A DNA stretch of 64,000 bases from Planococcus sp. SK3692 (GTDB lineage Bacteria; Bacillota; Bacilli; Bacillales_A; Planococcaceae). Positions 44,233 to 51,826 of this stretch are shown one piece after another. The DNA lies in contig NZ_JARCHV010000003.1 of the NCBI RefSeq assembly GCF_028890485.2, positions 124,001-188,000 on the forward strand, in the 5' to 3' direction. The notes beneath the pieces are model-generated. The model was given only the letters and a program-made list of their open reading frames with translations, ran no database searches and had not been told where the DNA came from. Numbering within the stretch: the stretch's first letter is position 1; every line of letters begins with the position of its first letter. A program made the position numbers and the translations under genes.

Positions 44233-44636
44233 TGTGTTGTGCTCCTTTCGTGTTCCCTTACTTATTATCGATTCTCTATTTAAGAATTCTTTTCTGCAGT
44301 AATAAAGCATGGCTGATGCCATGAAAAAAAGCCGTCAAAAATTCCGGCAGACCCATTGTACCACCGCATAAACCTATTTATTATTACAGTTTCTTATCAA
44401 ATCCAGGTCTATACTGTCATAAGCGACACATAAGCGGAGAAAATGTAATCTTTTATAAGAATAAAGTAATGTTTTTGCAGAATAATACATGTTTTCAATT
44501 TTTTCTGATAGTGCTGGGGTCAGTACAAGGCTCTTGCTTCGTATTACGAAGGAATCGTTTTCATAATTCCAGCAGGAGAAGAAGGTGGAGAAACGGAAAG
44601 GGTGGGATGGCAACATACAAAAGGAGTGATGGAGCG

Positions 44637-45686
44637 ATGAAATCATTAAAAAAAGGGGTACTAACATTATCGTTGGCGGGGGCTCTTGCTTTGAGTGCAG
44701 TCCCGATGAATTCTACCGTAGTGGAAGCAGTCGGCAATGGACCTGGATACGGTGGCAATGAAACAATCAACACGTCAATTTTGAAAACCTATTCGGAAAT
44801 GGCTGACTTTTTGAAGAAACAGGATGCCAAACAAGCAAATATGGAACTTGAAGTTATCGGGCAAAGCGTCAAGGGGCGCGATTTGTACGTAGCAAAATAT
44901 ATCAGCAATCCGGAAAACCCAACCATCCTATTCTTGACGCAGCAGCACGGCAATGAGCAGCTGACGACTGAGGGGGCGCTTGAATTCATCAAGCATCTCG
45001 GCACTGGCAAAATGAAAGGCGTCACGGATAACGTCAACATCTTGATCGTGCCAATGCTCAATGCAGACGGCGCTATGGGAGATGTCGATTTTTCATTGGA
45101 CGATTACGTAGCGTCAGGTGACCGCAACTTAACGCGCTATAACGCAGTCGGAGTCGACTTGAACCGCGACCACGTCGATAAAATACAGCCTGAAACAAAA
45201 GCATTGCACGATAATGTCATGAGTAAATATGACATTGATTATATGATCGACTTGCACCATCAAGGAGCCAATAGCGAACGCGACGGCAAATTGGTTTCTG
45301 GCTCAATCCTTTATCCAACCACGCCAAACGCTGACCCTGATGTCGTGGAAGGATCGAAAAAGCTTGGGGCCGTCGTGTTTGATGCCGTCGACTCCACAGG
45401 ATGGGGCCACCTTGGGAAATACCGCGGCGGCGACGCTGAAACGATTAGCCGCAACGGCATTGCAGTCGAATACGGCATTTCGACATTGCTGTTCGAGATG
45501 CGCGGCATGTCTGACCACGAATACGAGCCGTATGTCCTTGGGCAGAAGAGCAATGGCTATTTGATCAAGCAAACCATCACCACATTGGAATCGACTGTTC
45601 GCGCGATTGCGGATGGTTCAATCGATACACAGGACATTTCGTTCTGGGATACGCTGGCATTCCAGCAAACCCGCGAAACGGAGTAA
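44637..45686 (+). CDS. secreted M14-family zinc carboxypeptidase
   Basis: 349-residue exported peptidase. The Sec signal is at residues 1-31 (KKGVLTLSLAGALALSAVP, ending VVEA). The M14 zinc site is QQHGNEQ (His ~104, Glu ~107) with the distal His in DLHHQG (~207); DLNRDH carries the substrate-carboxylate Arg region, and the catalytic Glu lies in STLLFEMRG. Cell-wall peptide or protein degradation are both possible. The ATG at 44637 is used, being the start of the signal peptide with GGAG upstream; the ATG at 44607 would add ten charged residues. The ~300-base gap upstream holds AT-rich promoter-like sequence but no gene. Confidence 0.85.
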   Translation: MKSLKKGVLTLSLAGALALSAVPMNSTVVEAVGNGPGYGGNETINTSILKTYSEMADFLKKQDAKQANMELEVIGQSVKGRDLYVAKYISNPENPTILFLTQQHGNEQLTTEGALEFIKHLGTGKMKGVTDNVNILIVPMLNADGAMGDVDFSLDDYVASGDRNLTRYNAVGVDLNRDHVDKIQPETKALHDNVMSKYDIDYMIDLHHQGANSERDGKLVSGSILYPTTPNADPDVVEGSKKLGAVVFDAVDSTGWGHLGKYRGGDAETISRNGIAVEYGISTLLFEMRGMSDHEYEPYVLGQKSNGYLIKQTITTLESTVRAIADGSIDTQDISFWDTLAFQQTRETE

Positions 45687-45690
45687 GACG

Positions 45691-45730
45691 AAGAAAAGCC
45701 TTTCCCGCTTTGACCGGGAAAGGCTTTTCT
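45691..45730. terminator. bidirectional terminator, M14 peptidase and stress protein genes
   Basis: The stem AGAAAAGCCTTTCCC/GGGAAAGGCTTTTCT has a nine-base loop. It lies between convergent genes. Confidence 0.9.
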
Positions 45731-45744
45731 TATTGTGGATCCTG

Positions 45745-46209
45745 TTATTCGTCTGCGTCGATGTCTTCCTGGTTTCTGCGGACTACCAGCACGTCGCATT
45801 TAGCTGTGCGGACGATGCGCTCGGAAACGCTCCCCATGATCAGGCGTTCCGCGGCGTTCAACCCGGTAGCGCCACAAACGATGACGTCCACTTTCAGTTC
45901 ATTCGCCAGCTTCTTCGGAATGACTGTTTTCGGCGAACCGTATTCGATCATCGTATGGACATTTGTGGCACCGTGTGAAGTCGCTTCTTCCTTGTAGCGG
46001 GCAAGCAATTCTTCACCGCTTTGCAATGCGCGTTCTGCAATCGTGCGGTCGTATGCTTCAATGGAGCCGAATGAGCGATTATCGATGACATGCACGAGGT
46101 AGAGGTCAGCGTGATTTCGTGAAGCTGCTGCTGCGGCTTTCTTGAAAGCCCATTCCGCTTCTTTCGAACCATCCACTGCCACCAAAATTCGAGAATATTT
46201 CAAAGTCAT
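45745..46209 (-). CDS. universal stress protein (UspA family)
   Basis: 154-residue cytoplasmic Usp domain. It begins YSRILVAVDGSKEAEWAF and carries the ATP-binding signature G-2x-G-9x-G(S/T) as GATGLNAAERLIMGSVSE near residue 120, so it is likely an ATP-binding Usp. The C-terminal DVLVVRR is standard. It is divergent from fnr with a 170-base gap, which suggests possible control by oxygen status, though I see no FNR box in that gap. Confidence 0.9.
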   Translation of the reverse strand: MTLKYSRILVAVDGSKEAEWAFKKAAAAASRNHADLYLVHVIDNRSFGSIEAYDRTIAERALQSGEELLARYKEEATSHGATNVHTMIEYGSPKTVIPKKLANELKVDVIVCGATGLNAAERLIMGSVSERIVRTAKCDVLVVRRNQEDIDADE

Positions 46210-46380
46210 TGTTCATTCCTCCTTCTATACTGCTACCTTTCGATACAGCGTCGGGGACTTCCTTCTTTTTTCAGAAAATTTCCCATAAGCTTCGGCAGAA
46301 TTGTGAAAACGCATCCAAATTTTATGGGAGATATGGTACGCTTGAAAAAAGCAGGATCACGAGAAAGGAGGGAGAACCCT

Positions 46381-47076
46381 TTGAAATCAGGAATCGGCAA
46401 CTTGACGCCCGAACTCGAGAAGCTATTGACGATCAGCCATCAAGTAAAAGAATATCAAAAAGGCGATTATCTTTTCCGTGAAGGGGAGGCGGTAAAAGGC
46501 CTCTACATTCTCCGTTCCGGAAAAGTGCAGATCGGAAAAGTAACACCGGACGGGCGTGAATTGGCATTGAAGATTTGCGGCACTGGCCAGATGGTCGGTG
46601 AAATTACCGTATTTGCAGAAGGCGCCACGTATTTGCTGGACGCCCGTGCGCTGAGCAAGACGGTCTGTTTAAAAATCCCTGTCGAAGAGCTAGAACAATC
46701 GCTTGAAAAAGACCCTTCGCTTGCGATGGCGTTCATGAAATGGATGGGCATCGACCAGCAGAAAACGCAGACCCGTTTCCGGGATTTGATGCTCCATGGC
46801 AAAAAGGGGGCATTGTATTCGACATTGATCCGCCTCGGCAACAGCTACGGCGTGGAAGCGGAAGGCGGCTTATTGATCGATGTCGTGCTGACGAACCAGG
46901 AACTGGCGAATTTCTGCGGCATGAGCCGTGAAATGGTCAACCGGATGCTCAGCGACTTGCGCAAACAAGGAACCGTCGGCATGAAGGACGGCAAGATTGT
47001 TCTATACAATATCCCAAAACTGAAGTTCGACATCAATTGTGAAGAATGCCCGATCTACCTCTGCAAAATCGACTGA
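46381..47076 (+). CDS. fnr: Fnr, oxygen-sensing Crp/Fnr-family regulator with C-terminal iron-sulfur cysteines
   Basis: 231-residue regulator: a cyclic-nucleotide-like beta-barrel (~20-130; YLFREGEAVKGLYILRSG), a dimer helix, and a winged HTH (~165-215; TNQELANFCGMSREMVNRML). The tail has C220-x2-C223-x4-C228, the same spacing as the [4Fe-4S] ligands of B. subtilis Fnr, so it should sense oxygen through a C-terminal cluster rather than the N-terminal one of E. coli. TTG at 46381 follows AAGGAGG by nine bases. A perfect TGTGA-N6-TCACA box occurs 1.1 kb downstream, before the ba3 oxidase genes. Confidence 0.92.
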   Translation: MKSGIGNLTPELEKLLTISHQVKEYQKGDYLFREGEAVKGLYILRSGKVQIGKVTPDGRELALKICGTGQMVGEITVFAEGATYLLDARALSKTVCLKIPVEELEQSLEKDPSLAMAFMKWMGIDQQKTQTRFRDLMLHGKKGALYSTLIRLGNSYGVEAEGGLLIDVVLTNQELANFCGMSREMVNRMLSDLRKQGTVGMKDGKIVLYNIPKLKFDINCEECPIYLCKID

Positions 47077-47080
47077 TTGC

Positions 47081-47107
47081 AAAGCCTGCCGTAACGGTAG
47101 GCTTTTT
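47081..47107 (+). terminator. fnr terminator
   Basis: The stem AAAGCCTGCC/GGTAGGCTTT is followed by TTTG, just past the stop. Confidence 0.8.
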
Positions 47108-47220
47108 GTGTGCTTAGAAAATGTTAGCTTTTAATTCTTAAGAGTGGGGTGTACAGGTTGGTAAGAGATGAATTATGCAATTGAACTACAATATACAGAA
47201 AAGGAAAATGAGCAAGGAGA

Positions 47221-47368
47221 AAAGCTTCCGCTTTTCGACTGCGTTGCAGGGGGCTGCTTGCCGTGGGGCGGGTGTTGAGCCAACGTGCTGCGAAGAGCGC
47301 GCCACGTTTGTCTCGCCAGCCCGCGCGGTCCCACAGGCGTCAGCCCCCTTCCACTCCGTCTCTAGTTT
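47221..47368. repeat. G+C-rich inverted-repeat element
   Basis: A compact palindromic element with ends GGGGGCTG and CAGCCCCC (about 47248-47350). Inside these are nested pairs GGCGGG/CCCGC and GCGCGCCACG. It is flanked by AAAAGCTTCCGCTTTT and CCACTCCGTCTCTAG. It is clearly richer in G+C than its surroundings and carries no gene. Similar 'GCTGACGCCTGTGGGAC' repeats are, as I recall, dispersed in Bacillales genomes. The 47109-47540 stretch otherwise holds no gene I can support. Confidence 0.6.
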
Positions 47369-47520
47369 TAGAGCGTAAGGTCGTTTCTTCAGTTCATTTA
47401 AATCAGCGTATAAATACGCATCCTATTCTGTTGCTTGCTTCAAACAGGTCGAAGAATGAAATGTCGCATGTCTCCATTCACTAAACAAACCAACAAGTAA
47501 GCATAATCTATTCAAGCGCC

Positions 47521-47772
47521 GATTTATCAGACGCAATATCTCAGGAAGCGATTTCCCCACTAGCCGGCAACTGGATAAAGAAGCAGATCAGATTAAACAC
47601 ACCCGAATCAACGAGATCTCCAAGGCGCCGAGCATAAAAGGGTGAGCCGACGCAGTAAGACAGGCGTTCTTTCTGGCTTACTGCTAAAGGCCAACCCAAA
47701 GCCCGGCGGCGAATACCAGCATGAAGCTCCAATAGAACAGGGAAACAATGCCACTTGCAAACCCTAGCTATC
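47521..47772 (+). repeat. structured intergenic repeat, copy A
   Basis: One of four copies in the window. Core order: GGAAGCGATTTCCCCAC, AGCCGGCAACTGGATAAAGA, AGATC...GATCT stem, GCGCCGAG, GGGTGAGCC, hairpin GCAGTAAG-A-CAG/CTG-G-CTTACTGC (47652-47684), GGCCAACCC, CGGCGGC, and the tail GCAAACCCTAGCTATC. Middle stem: GGGT(47640-47643)/ACCC(47694-47697) and GCC/GGC. No coding frame is supported. It is directly followed by copy B at a 248-bp period. Confidence 0.75.
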
Positions 47773-48022
47773 CTTAAACACGACTAATCCGGGAAGCGAC
47801 TCCCCCATTAGCTGGAAACTTAATAAAGAAGCAGATCTACTTAAACGCATTCGATTCAATGAAATCTCCCAGCCGCCGAGCGTAAAGGGGTGAGCCGACA
47901 CAGTAAGTCAAGTGTTCTTCTTGGCTTACAGCGAGAGGCCAACCCAAAGTCCAGCGGCGACTACTAACCTGAAGCTTCAATAGAACAGAGAAGCAACTCT
48001 ACATGCAAACTCCAGCTATCTC
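47773..48022 (+). repeat. structured intergenic repeat, copy B
   Basis: Tandem partner of copy A at about 75-80% identity by eye. The inner hairpin here is GTAAGTCAAG/CTTGGCTTAC (47903-47912 with 47920-47929), the middle stem GGGT-GA-GCC/GGC-CA-ACCC, and the outer stem GCCGC/GCGGC. A plus-strand terminator lies 30 bases after its end, which suggests that a transcript of the plus strand carries both copies. Confidence 0.75.
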
Positions 48023-48052
48023 CACCTTTCATTCCAACAAATAGCGATACCC

Positions 48053-48084
48053 AAAAGCCTGCCCATCCGCAGGCTTTCTTTTTT
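48053..48084 (+). terminator. terminator after the tandem repeats
   Basis: The stem AAAGCCTGC/GCAGGCTTT has a CCATCC loop, followed by CTTTTTTT. No protein gene lies just upstream on this strand, only the repeat pair. Confidence 0.88.
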
Positions 48085-48123
48085 TGGCAAAAATATGGAC
48101 AGCTGAAAATAAAAGTACTCAGG

Positions 48124-48166
48124 TGTGATTTATGTCACAGCTAAACCCAAACTTAGGTCCTATGCT
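48124..48166 (+). promoter_or_regulatory. FNR box and class-II-type promoter of the ba3 oxidase operon
   Basis: The perfect palindrome TGTGA-TTTATG-TCACA is at 48124-48139. A -10-like TATGCT at 48161-48166 would start transcription near 48173, which places the box centre at about -41.5, the position of an activating FNR/CRP site. Confidence 0.8.
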
Positions 48167-48201
48167 AAAGGAAACAGCAAACGAGCGAAGAGGTGGAGAA
48201 A

Positions 48202-48324
48202 GTGGATAAGAAGCAATCGGATCATGACGTGAATTTGAAGGGGACACTCGTCAGTGTATTCTTCGTCGGCATCGTCATCGTTGCCATGTGGGTTGCCGTG
48301 TATTTGATGTACTTAGCGAGATAA
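48202..48324 (+). CDS. cytochrome c oxidase subunit IIa-like small protein
   Basis: A 40-residue protein that begins at a GTG with AGGTGG upstream: a charged N-terminus (MDKKQSDHDVNLKG) and one membrane helix (TLVSVFFVGIVIVAMWVAVY). Size, topology and position just before subunit II match the subunit IIa found in ba3-type oxidases, where it supplies the helix missing from a one-helix subunit II. It is 18 bases before the subunit II gene. It is too short for most gene finders. Confidence 0.8.
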   Translation: MDKKQSDHDVNLKGTLVSVFFVGIVIVAMWVAVYLMYLAR

Positions 48325-48342
48325 AAAAAGGAGAGATTCATC

Positions 48343-48810
48343 ATGCATTTTCATAAATACGAGAAGATTTGGCTCAGTTTCGGAATCGTCTCGCTCATTG
48401 TCTTTTTGAGCGTCGTCGGTGTCAGTGCGTTTTCGCAAAACCATACGCCGTCCGGGGGGATGGACACCATCGACCCAGAGAAAGTGAACGAAACCGCCCC
48501 ATTCGATAACCCAGGCGTGACCCAGTTGGATGAAGATACATACCAAGTGGCAATCGTTGCACTGGCTTTCGGCTACAACGCGCCAGACTTGCGGGTGCCG
48601 GCCGGCAAAGAAATCATTTTTAAAGTCACCAGCACAGATGTGGTGCACAGCTTTACGATCGACAATACGAAAGTCAATATGATGGTCGTTCCTGGACGGG
48701 TCACGACCAAATCCTACACATTTGATGAACCGGGCAAGTATTTGATTTTGTGTAACGAATACTGTGGTACCGGGCATCATATGATGTCTGCGGAAATTGA
48801 GGTGTACTGA
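48343..48810 (+). CDS. ba3-type cytochrome c oxidase subunit II (CuA)
   Basis: 155 residues: one N-terminal helix (WLSFGIVSLIVFLSVVGVSA) and a cupredoxin domain. The binuclear CuA ligands are visible as C137-x3-C141-x3-H145-x2-M148 (CNEYCGTGHHMM), with the remaining His in TDVVHSFTI. This short subunit II is typical of B-family (ba3) oxidases, which have high oxygen affinity. AAAAGGAGAG precedes the ATG. It is two bases from the subunit I gene. Confidence 0.92.
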   Translation: MHFHKYEKIWLSFGIVSLIVFLSVVGVSAFSQNHTPSGGMDTIDPEKVNETAPFDNPGVTQLDEDTYQVAIVALAFGYNAPDLRVPAGKEIIFKVTSTDVVHSFTIDNTKVNMMVVPGRVTTKSYTFDEPGKYLILCNEYCGTGHHMMSAEIEVY

Positions 48811-48812
48811 CA

Positions 48813-50465
48813 ATGATTGCCCAACCAGAACGCAAAATCGCCTTATGGCACTTAGGTGTCGCATATACTGCATTTTTGATCGGCACGCTCATGGGCGTAT
48901 TGCAGGTCTTTATCCGCAACGACGCCCTCCAGCTCCCGGCTTGGCTTGATTATTACCAAATCCTTACCGCGCATGGCGTATTGCTTGCACTTATTTATAC
49001 GACCTTTTTCATTTTTGCCTTCTTTATCACCGGTATGAGCAAGAGCCTCGGCAGCTTCGGCCCGAAAGTTCGCTTGTTTTCGTGGATTGGCCTGTGGGTG
49101 ACTTTACTCGGAACCGTCATGGCCACAGTCATGATTGTGGCAGGGGAAGCTTCTGTTCTTTACACATTTTATGCCCCGCTGAAAGCGAACGGGTTTTATT
49201 ACGTAGGCTTGGCGCTGGTCATTGTCGGTACTTGGATATCGAGTTTCGCGTTGGTCGGCCATTATATGGTGTGGCGCCGTAACAATAAAGGACAATTGAG
49301 CCCTTTGTTCGCCTTCATGACGGTTACGACGATCATTTTATGGATCATCGCCTGTCTCGGCGTGGTTGCGACCGTATTGTTCCAATACATTCCGTGGGCA
49401 TTCGGCTGGACGGATACGATCAATGTGGAATTGAGCCGTTCCTTGTTCTGGTATTTCGGCCATCCGCTCGTGTATTTCTGGTTGCTTCCGGCGTATATCG
49501 CCTGGTACACGATCGTACCGAAATTGCTTGGCGTGAAAGTATTCAGTGATTCCTTGGCGCGCCTCGCATTCGTCTTGTTCATCCTGTTTTCGATTCCGGT
49601 CGGCTTCCACCACCAATTGACGGAGCCGGGCATCTCAAACTTCTGGAAGTTCCTGCAAGTTGTCTTGACGTTCATGGTCATCGTGCCATCGCTCATGACA
49701 GCATTCTCGATGTTTGCGACCTTTGAAATTTCAGGGCGCCAAAAAGGCGGCACCGGCCTCTTTGGCTGGTTCAAGAAATTGCCGTGGCGGGACGTTCGCT
49801 TCACATCGATTTTCATCGCCATGGCGTTCTTCATTCCTGGCGGCGCTGGCGGGATCATCAATGCCAGTTTCCAACTGAATGAAGTCGTCCACAACACGCT
49901 TTGGATCGTCGGCCACTTCCACATCACAGTCGGCACGCCTGTCGCGATGACGTTTATGGGATTGACCTTCTGGCTCATCCCGTATTTGACGGGTCGCCGT
50001 TTCACGAAGCGCATGCAGCGCCTCGGCTTTGTCCAGATCATCACGTGGTCAATCGGCATGCTGCTCATGTCGACTGCTCAGCACGTCCTGGGGCTGATGG
50101 GGGCTCCGCGACGCACAGCTTACAGCGGCTATAACGACCACCCTTCGGCGATGGAATGGTTTGATGGCATCATCTCGAACCATGTGACAATGGCGATCGG
50201 CGGCACGATTCTGTTCCTGTCCGCCATGATCTTGATGTATATCGTCATCATGACGATGTTCGTTTCACCGAAAGCGGAAACGCCTGAACAGATGGTGGAA
50301 TTTCCGTTGGCGGAAAGCGATATGTCCCATACGCCGAAATGGCTTGAGAACTGGTGGATTTGGATCGGCATTGCCGCCGCGTTGATTATCATTGCATACG
50401 CTATTCCACTGACCCATATGATCCAACATGCACCCCCTGGTTCGAAAGGATTTATTACATGGTAG
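48813..50465 (+). CDS. ba3-type cytochrome c oxidase subunit I
   Basis: 550-residue heme-copper oxidase subunit I of the B family, about 13 helices. The low-spin heme His is in ILTAHGVLLALIY, the CuB/Tyr-type region in FGHPLVYFWLLPAY, further CuB histidines in VGFHHQLTEP, and the high-spin heme His region in HNTLWIVGHFHITVGTPVAM. It reduces O2 to water and pumps protons. The order IIa-II-I and the FNR box point to use at low oxygen. The C-terminus has an extra helix. Confidence 0.93.
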   Translation: MIAQPERKIALWHLGVAYTAFLIGTLMGVLQVFIRNDALQLPAWLDYYQILTAHGVLLALIYTTFFIFAFFITGMSKSLGSFGPKVRLFSWIGLWVTLLGTVMATVMIVAGEASVLYTFYAPLKANGFYYVGLALVIVGTWISSFALVGHYMVWRRNNKGQLSPLFAFMTVTTIILWIIACLGVVATVLFQYIPWAFGWTDTINVELSRSLFWYFGHPLVYFWLLPAYIAWYTIVPKLLGVKVFSDSLARLAFVLFILFSIPVGFHHQLTEPGISNFWKFLQVVLTFMVIVPSLMTAFSMFATFEISGRQKGGTGLFGWFKKLPWRDVRFTSIFIAMAFFIPGGAGGIINASFQLNEVVHNTLWIVGHFHITVGTPVAMTFMGLTFWLIPYLTGRRFTKRMQRLGFVQIITWSIGMLLMSTAQHVLGLMGAPRRTAYSGYNDHPSAMEWFDGIISNHVTMAIGGTILFLSAMILMYIVIMTMFVSPKAETPEQMVEFPLAESDMSHTPKWLENWWIWIGIAAALIIIAYAIPLTHMIQHAPPGSKGFITW

Positions 50466-50477
50466 GAGTTGAGGACA

Positions 50478-50564
50478 ATGTTCACGATGGTAATCGCATT
50501 AATGGCCATTTTCATCGTTTTCACCGCGATGCTCGTTGAGTTGTCGGTGACGGACGAAGACTAA
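50478..50564 (+). CDS. 28-residue single-helix protein downstream of oxidase subunit I
   Basis: A tiny open frame with a good AGGAG-TTGAGGACA ribosome site, 12 bases after the subunit I stop and before the operon terminator. It encodes a single helix (MFTMVIALMAIFIVFTAMLV) and an acidic tail (ELSVTDED). Its size and place suggest an accessory oxidase subunit, but I know no named family. Its coding status rests on the ribosome site, spacing and clean helix. Confidence 0.55.
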   Translation: MFTMVIALMAIFIVFTAMLVELSVTDED

Positions 50565-50569
50565 AGAGG

Positions 50570-50603
50570 AGCTGTTCCGGTAAGGTGTCGGGACAGCTTT
50601 TTT
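50570..50603 (+). terminator. terminator of the ba3 oxidase operon
   Basis: The stem AGCTGTtCCG/CGGgACAGCT is followed by TTTTTTC. Confidence 0.85.
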
Positions 50604-50679
50604 CTATGCGGGCAGGTTGGAAATTGTATTTGAGCGGCATCTTCTATAGTATTTTAAGGAGAAGGAAGAGGTGGATGTG

Positions 50680-51234
50680 ATGGGGTGGATGGACTGGGTT
50701 TTCACCGCCGTGAGCGTTATTTGGCTGGTCGAATTCATCGTTTTTAAAAACCGTGAGACCGGGCAAGGCGACCCGGTCGAAAAAAGAACGTTTTTTGGGA
50801 TCCTATTGTCGCTGATCGCCACTATCGTAGTTGGTTTCGGGCTTCAGGAGTTGGCGGGAACTGACATTGCTTCAGTGCTCAGACCAATTGGTCTCGTATT
50901 GCTGATTACCGGCGTCGTATTGCGATTTTGGGGAATCCTTCATTTAAAATCACAGTTTACTCGCCACGTGACGGTGAGGGAAGGCGATACGATCGTCAGC
51001 AGCGGCCCTTACCGCAAGCTGCGCCATCCGCTTTATACCGGCTTGTTTTTGATCGGCATCGGCATGGCGCTGTTCTTCACGAGCCCCATTGCGGCGATTG
51101 CCGGCGGCTTGTTGCTCGCTTTTGCACTCAATAAACGCATGCAGCACGAAGAAGCCTTGCTCGTCGAAAAGTTCGGCCCCGAATACAAGGAATGGATGAA
51201 GCACCGCGCCCGCTTGATTCCTTATATTTATTGA
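50680..51234 (+). CDS. isoprenylcysteine carboxyl methyltransferase (ICMT) family membrane protein
   Basis: About 184 residues with four to five helices. The C-terminal ICMT/PEMT signature is clear: GPYRKLRHPLYTGLFLIGIG, then HEEALLVEKFGPEYKEWMKH. Such bacterial proteins probably methylate small or lipid substrates using SAM at the membrane; the substrate is unknown. The ATG at 50680 has GAGGTG six bases upstream; the in-frame GTG at 50671, with AAGGAG nine bases before it, is a close alternative. Confidence 0.83.
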   Translation: MGWMDWVFTAVSVIWLVEFIVFKNRETGQGDPVEKRTFFGILLSLIATIVVGFGLQELAGTDIASVLRPIGLVLLITGVVLRFWGILHLKSQFTRHVTVREGDTIVSSGPYRKLRHPLYTGLFLIGIGMALFFTSPIAAIAGGLLLAFALNKRMQHEEALLVEKFGPEYKEWMKHRARLIPYIY

Positions 51235-51262
51235 AGCTCAGTTATCGCGAATAAAGAAGTGG

Positions 51263-51292
51263 AAATCCCGGATCTTGCATCCGGGATTTTTC
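51263..51292 (+). terminator. terminator of the ICMT-family gene
   Basis: The stem AAATCCCGGAT/ATCCGGGATTT has a CTTGC loop and a U-run. Confidence 0.85.
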
Positions 51293-51325
51293 TTTTGAAA
51301 AAAAAACCGAAGCGTTTCATTTTAC

Positions 51326-51368
51326 ATCGTGTACGATTTATTCTAATGTAGATCGTGTAAGATATAAT
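51326..51368 (+). promoter_or_regulatory. ohrA promoter region with two operator-like repeats
   Basis: ATCGTGTACGAT (51326-51337, a perfect palindrome) recurs as ATCGTGTAAGAT (51352-51363), abutting the -10 TATAAT (51363-51368). The 26-bp spacing puts both on nearly the same DNA face. A MarR/OhrR-type repressor is encoded in the same unit. Confidence 0.6.
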
Positions 51369-51386
51369 TCTTGGAGGGATATAAAA

Positions 51387-51806
51387 ATGAAACCACTATT
51401 TGAAACGACAATGATCAACAGCGGCGGACGCGAAGGCACGGTTTATTCGCCGGACAATATTTTTAACCTCGACGTAGCAAAACCGGTCGCGCTCGGTGGC
51501 CAGCCGAACACGGCGACCAACCCTGAGCAATTGTTTGCGGCAGGCTATAGCTCATGCTTCAACAGTGCATTGGACTTCGTGCTGGAACGTGATAAAGTGA
51601 AAGTAACGAACAGCGAAGTCACAGCGACGGTTTCCTTGCTGGGCGATAAAACGGATGGCGGCGTGAAACTCGCAGTGCGTCTTGAAGTGGATATCGATGG
51701 ATTAGAAGATAGCAAGAAGCAGGAGTATGTCGACAAAGCACACGCTTATTGCCCATATTCCAAAGCCATCAAAGATTCAGTGGACGTGGAGATTGTCGTT
51801 CGATAA
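51387..51806 (+). CDS. ohrA: organic hydroperoxide resistance protein OhrA
   Basis: 139-residue Ohr/OsmC-fold thiol peroxidase that reduces organic hydroperoxides. The two redox cysteines are placed as expected: Cys57 in YSSCFNSALDF and Cys122 in HAYCPYSKA. The length is standard. TTGGAGGG precedes the ATG. The OhrR-like regulator starts 20 bases after the stop. Confidence 0.95.
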   Translation: MKPLFETTMINSGGREGTVYSPDNIFNLDVAKPVALGGQPNTATNPEQLFAAGYSSCFNSALDFVLERDKVKVTNSEVTATVSLLGDKTDGGVKLAVRLEVDIDGLEDSKKQEYVDKAHAYCPYSKAIKDSVDVEIVVR

Positions 51807-51826
51807 GCAGAAAAACAGGTGATGAC

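Noticed and set aside
47175..47484. Open frames of 67 and 73 residues between fnr and the tandem repeats
   Set aside because: They run through the G+C-rich palindromic repeat; the frames are by-products of the element.
47521..48022. Reading the tandem repeats as a CRISPR array or as insertion-sequence remnants
   Set aside because: Two 248-bp units with internal stems do not fit short repeats with unique spacers, and no transposase fragment or terminal inverted repeat is evident.
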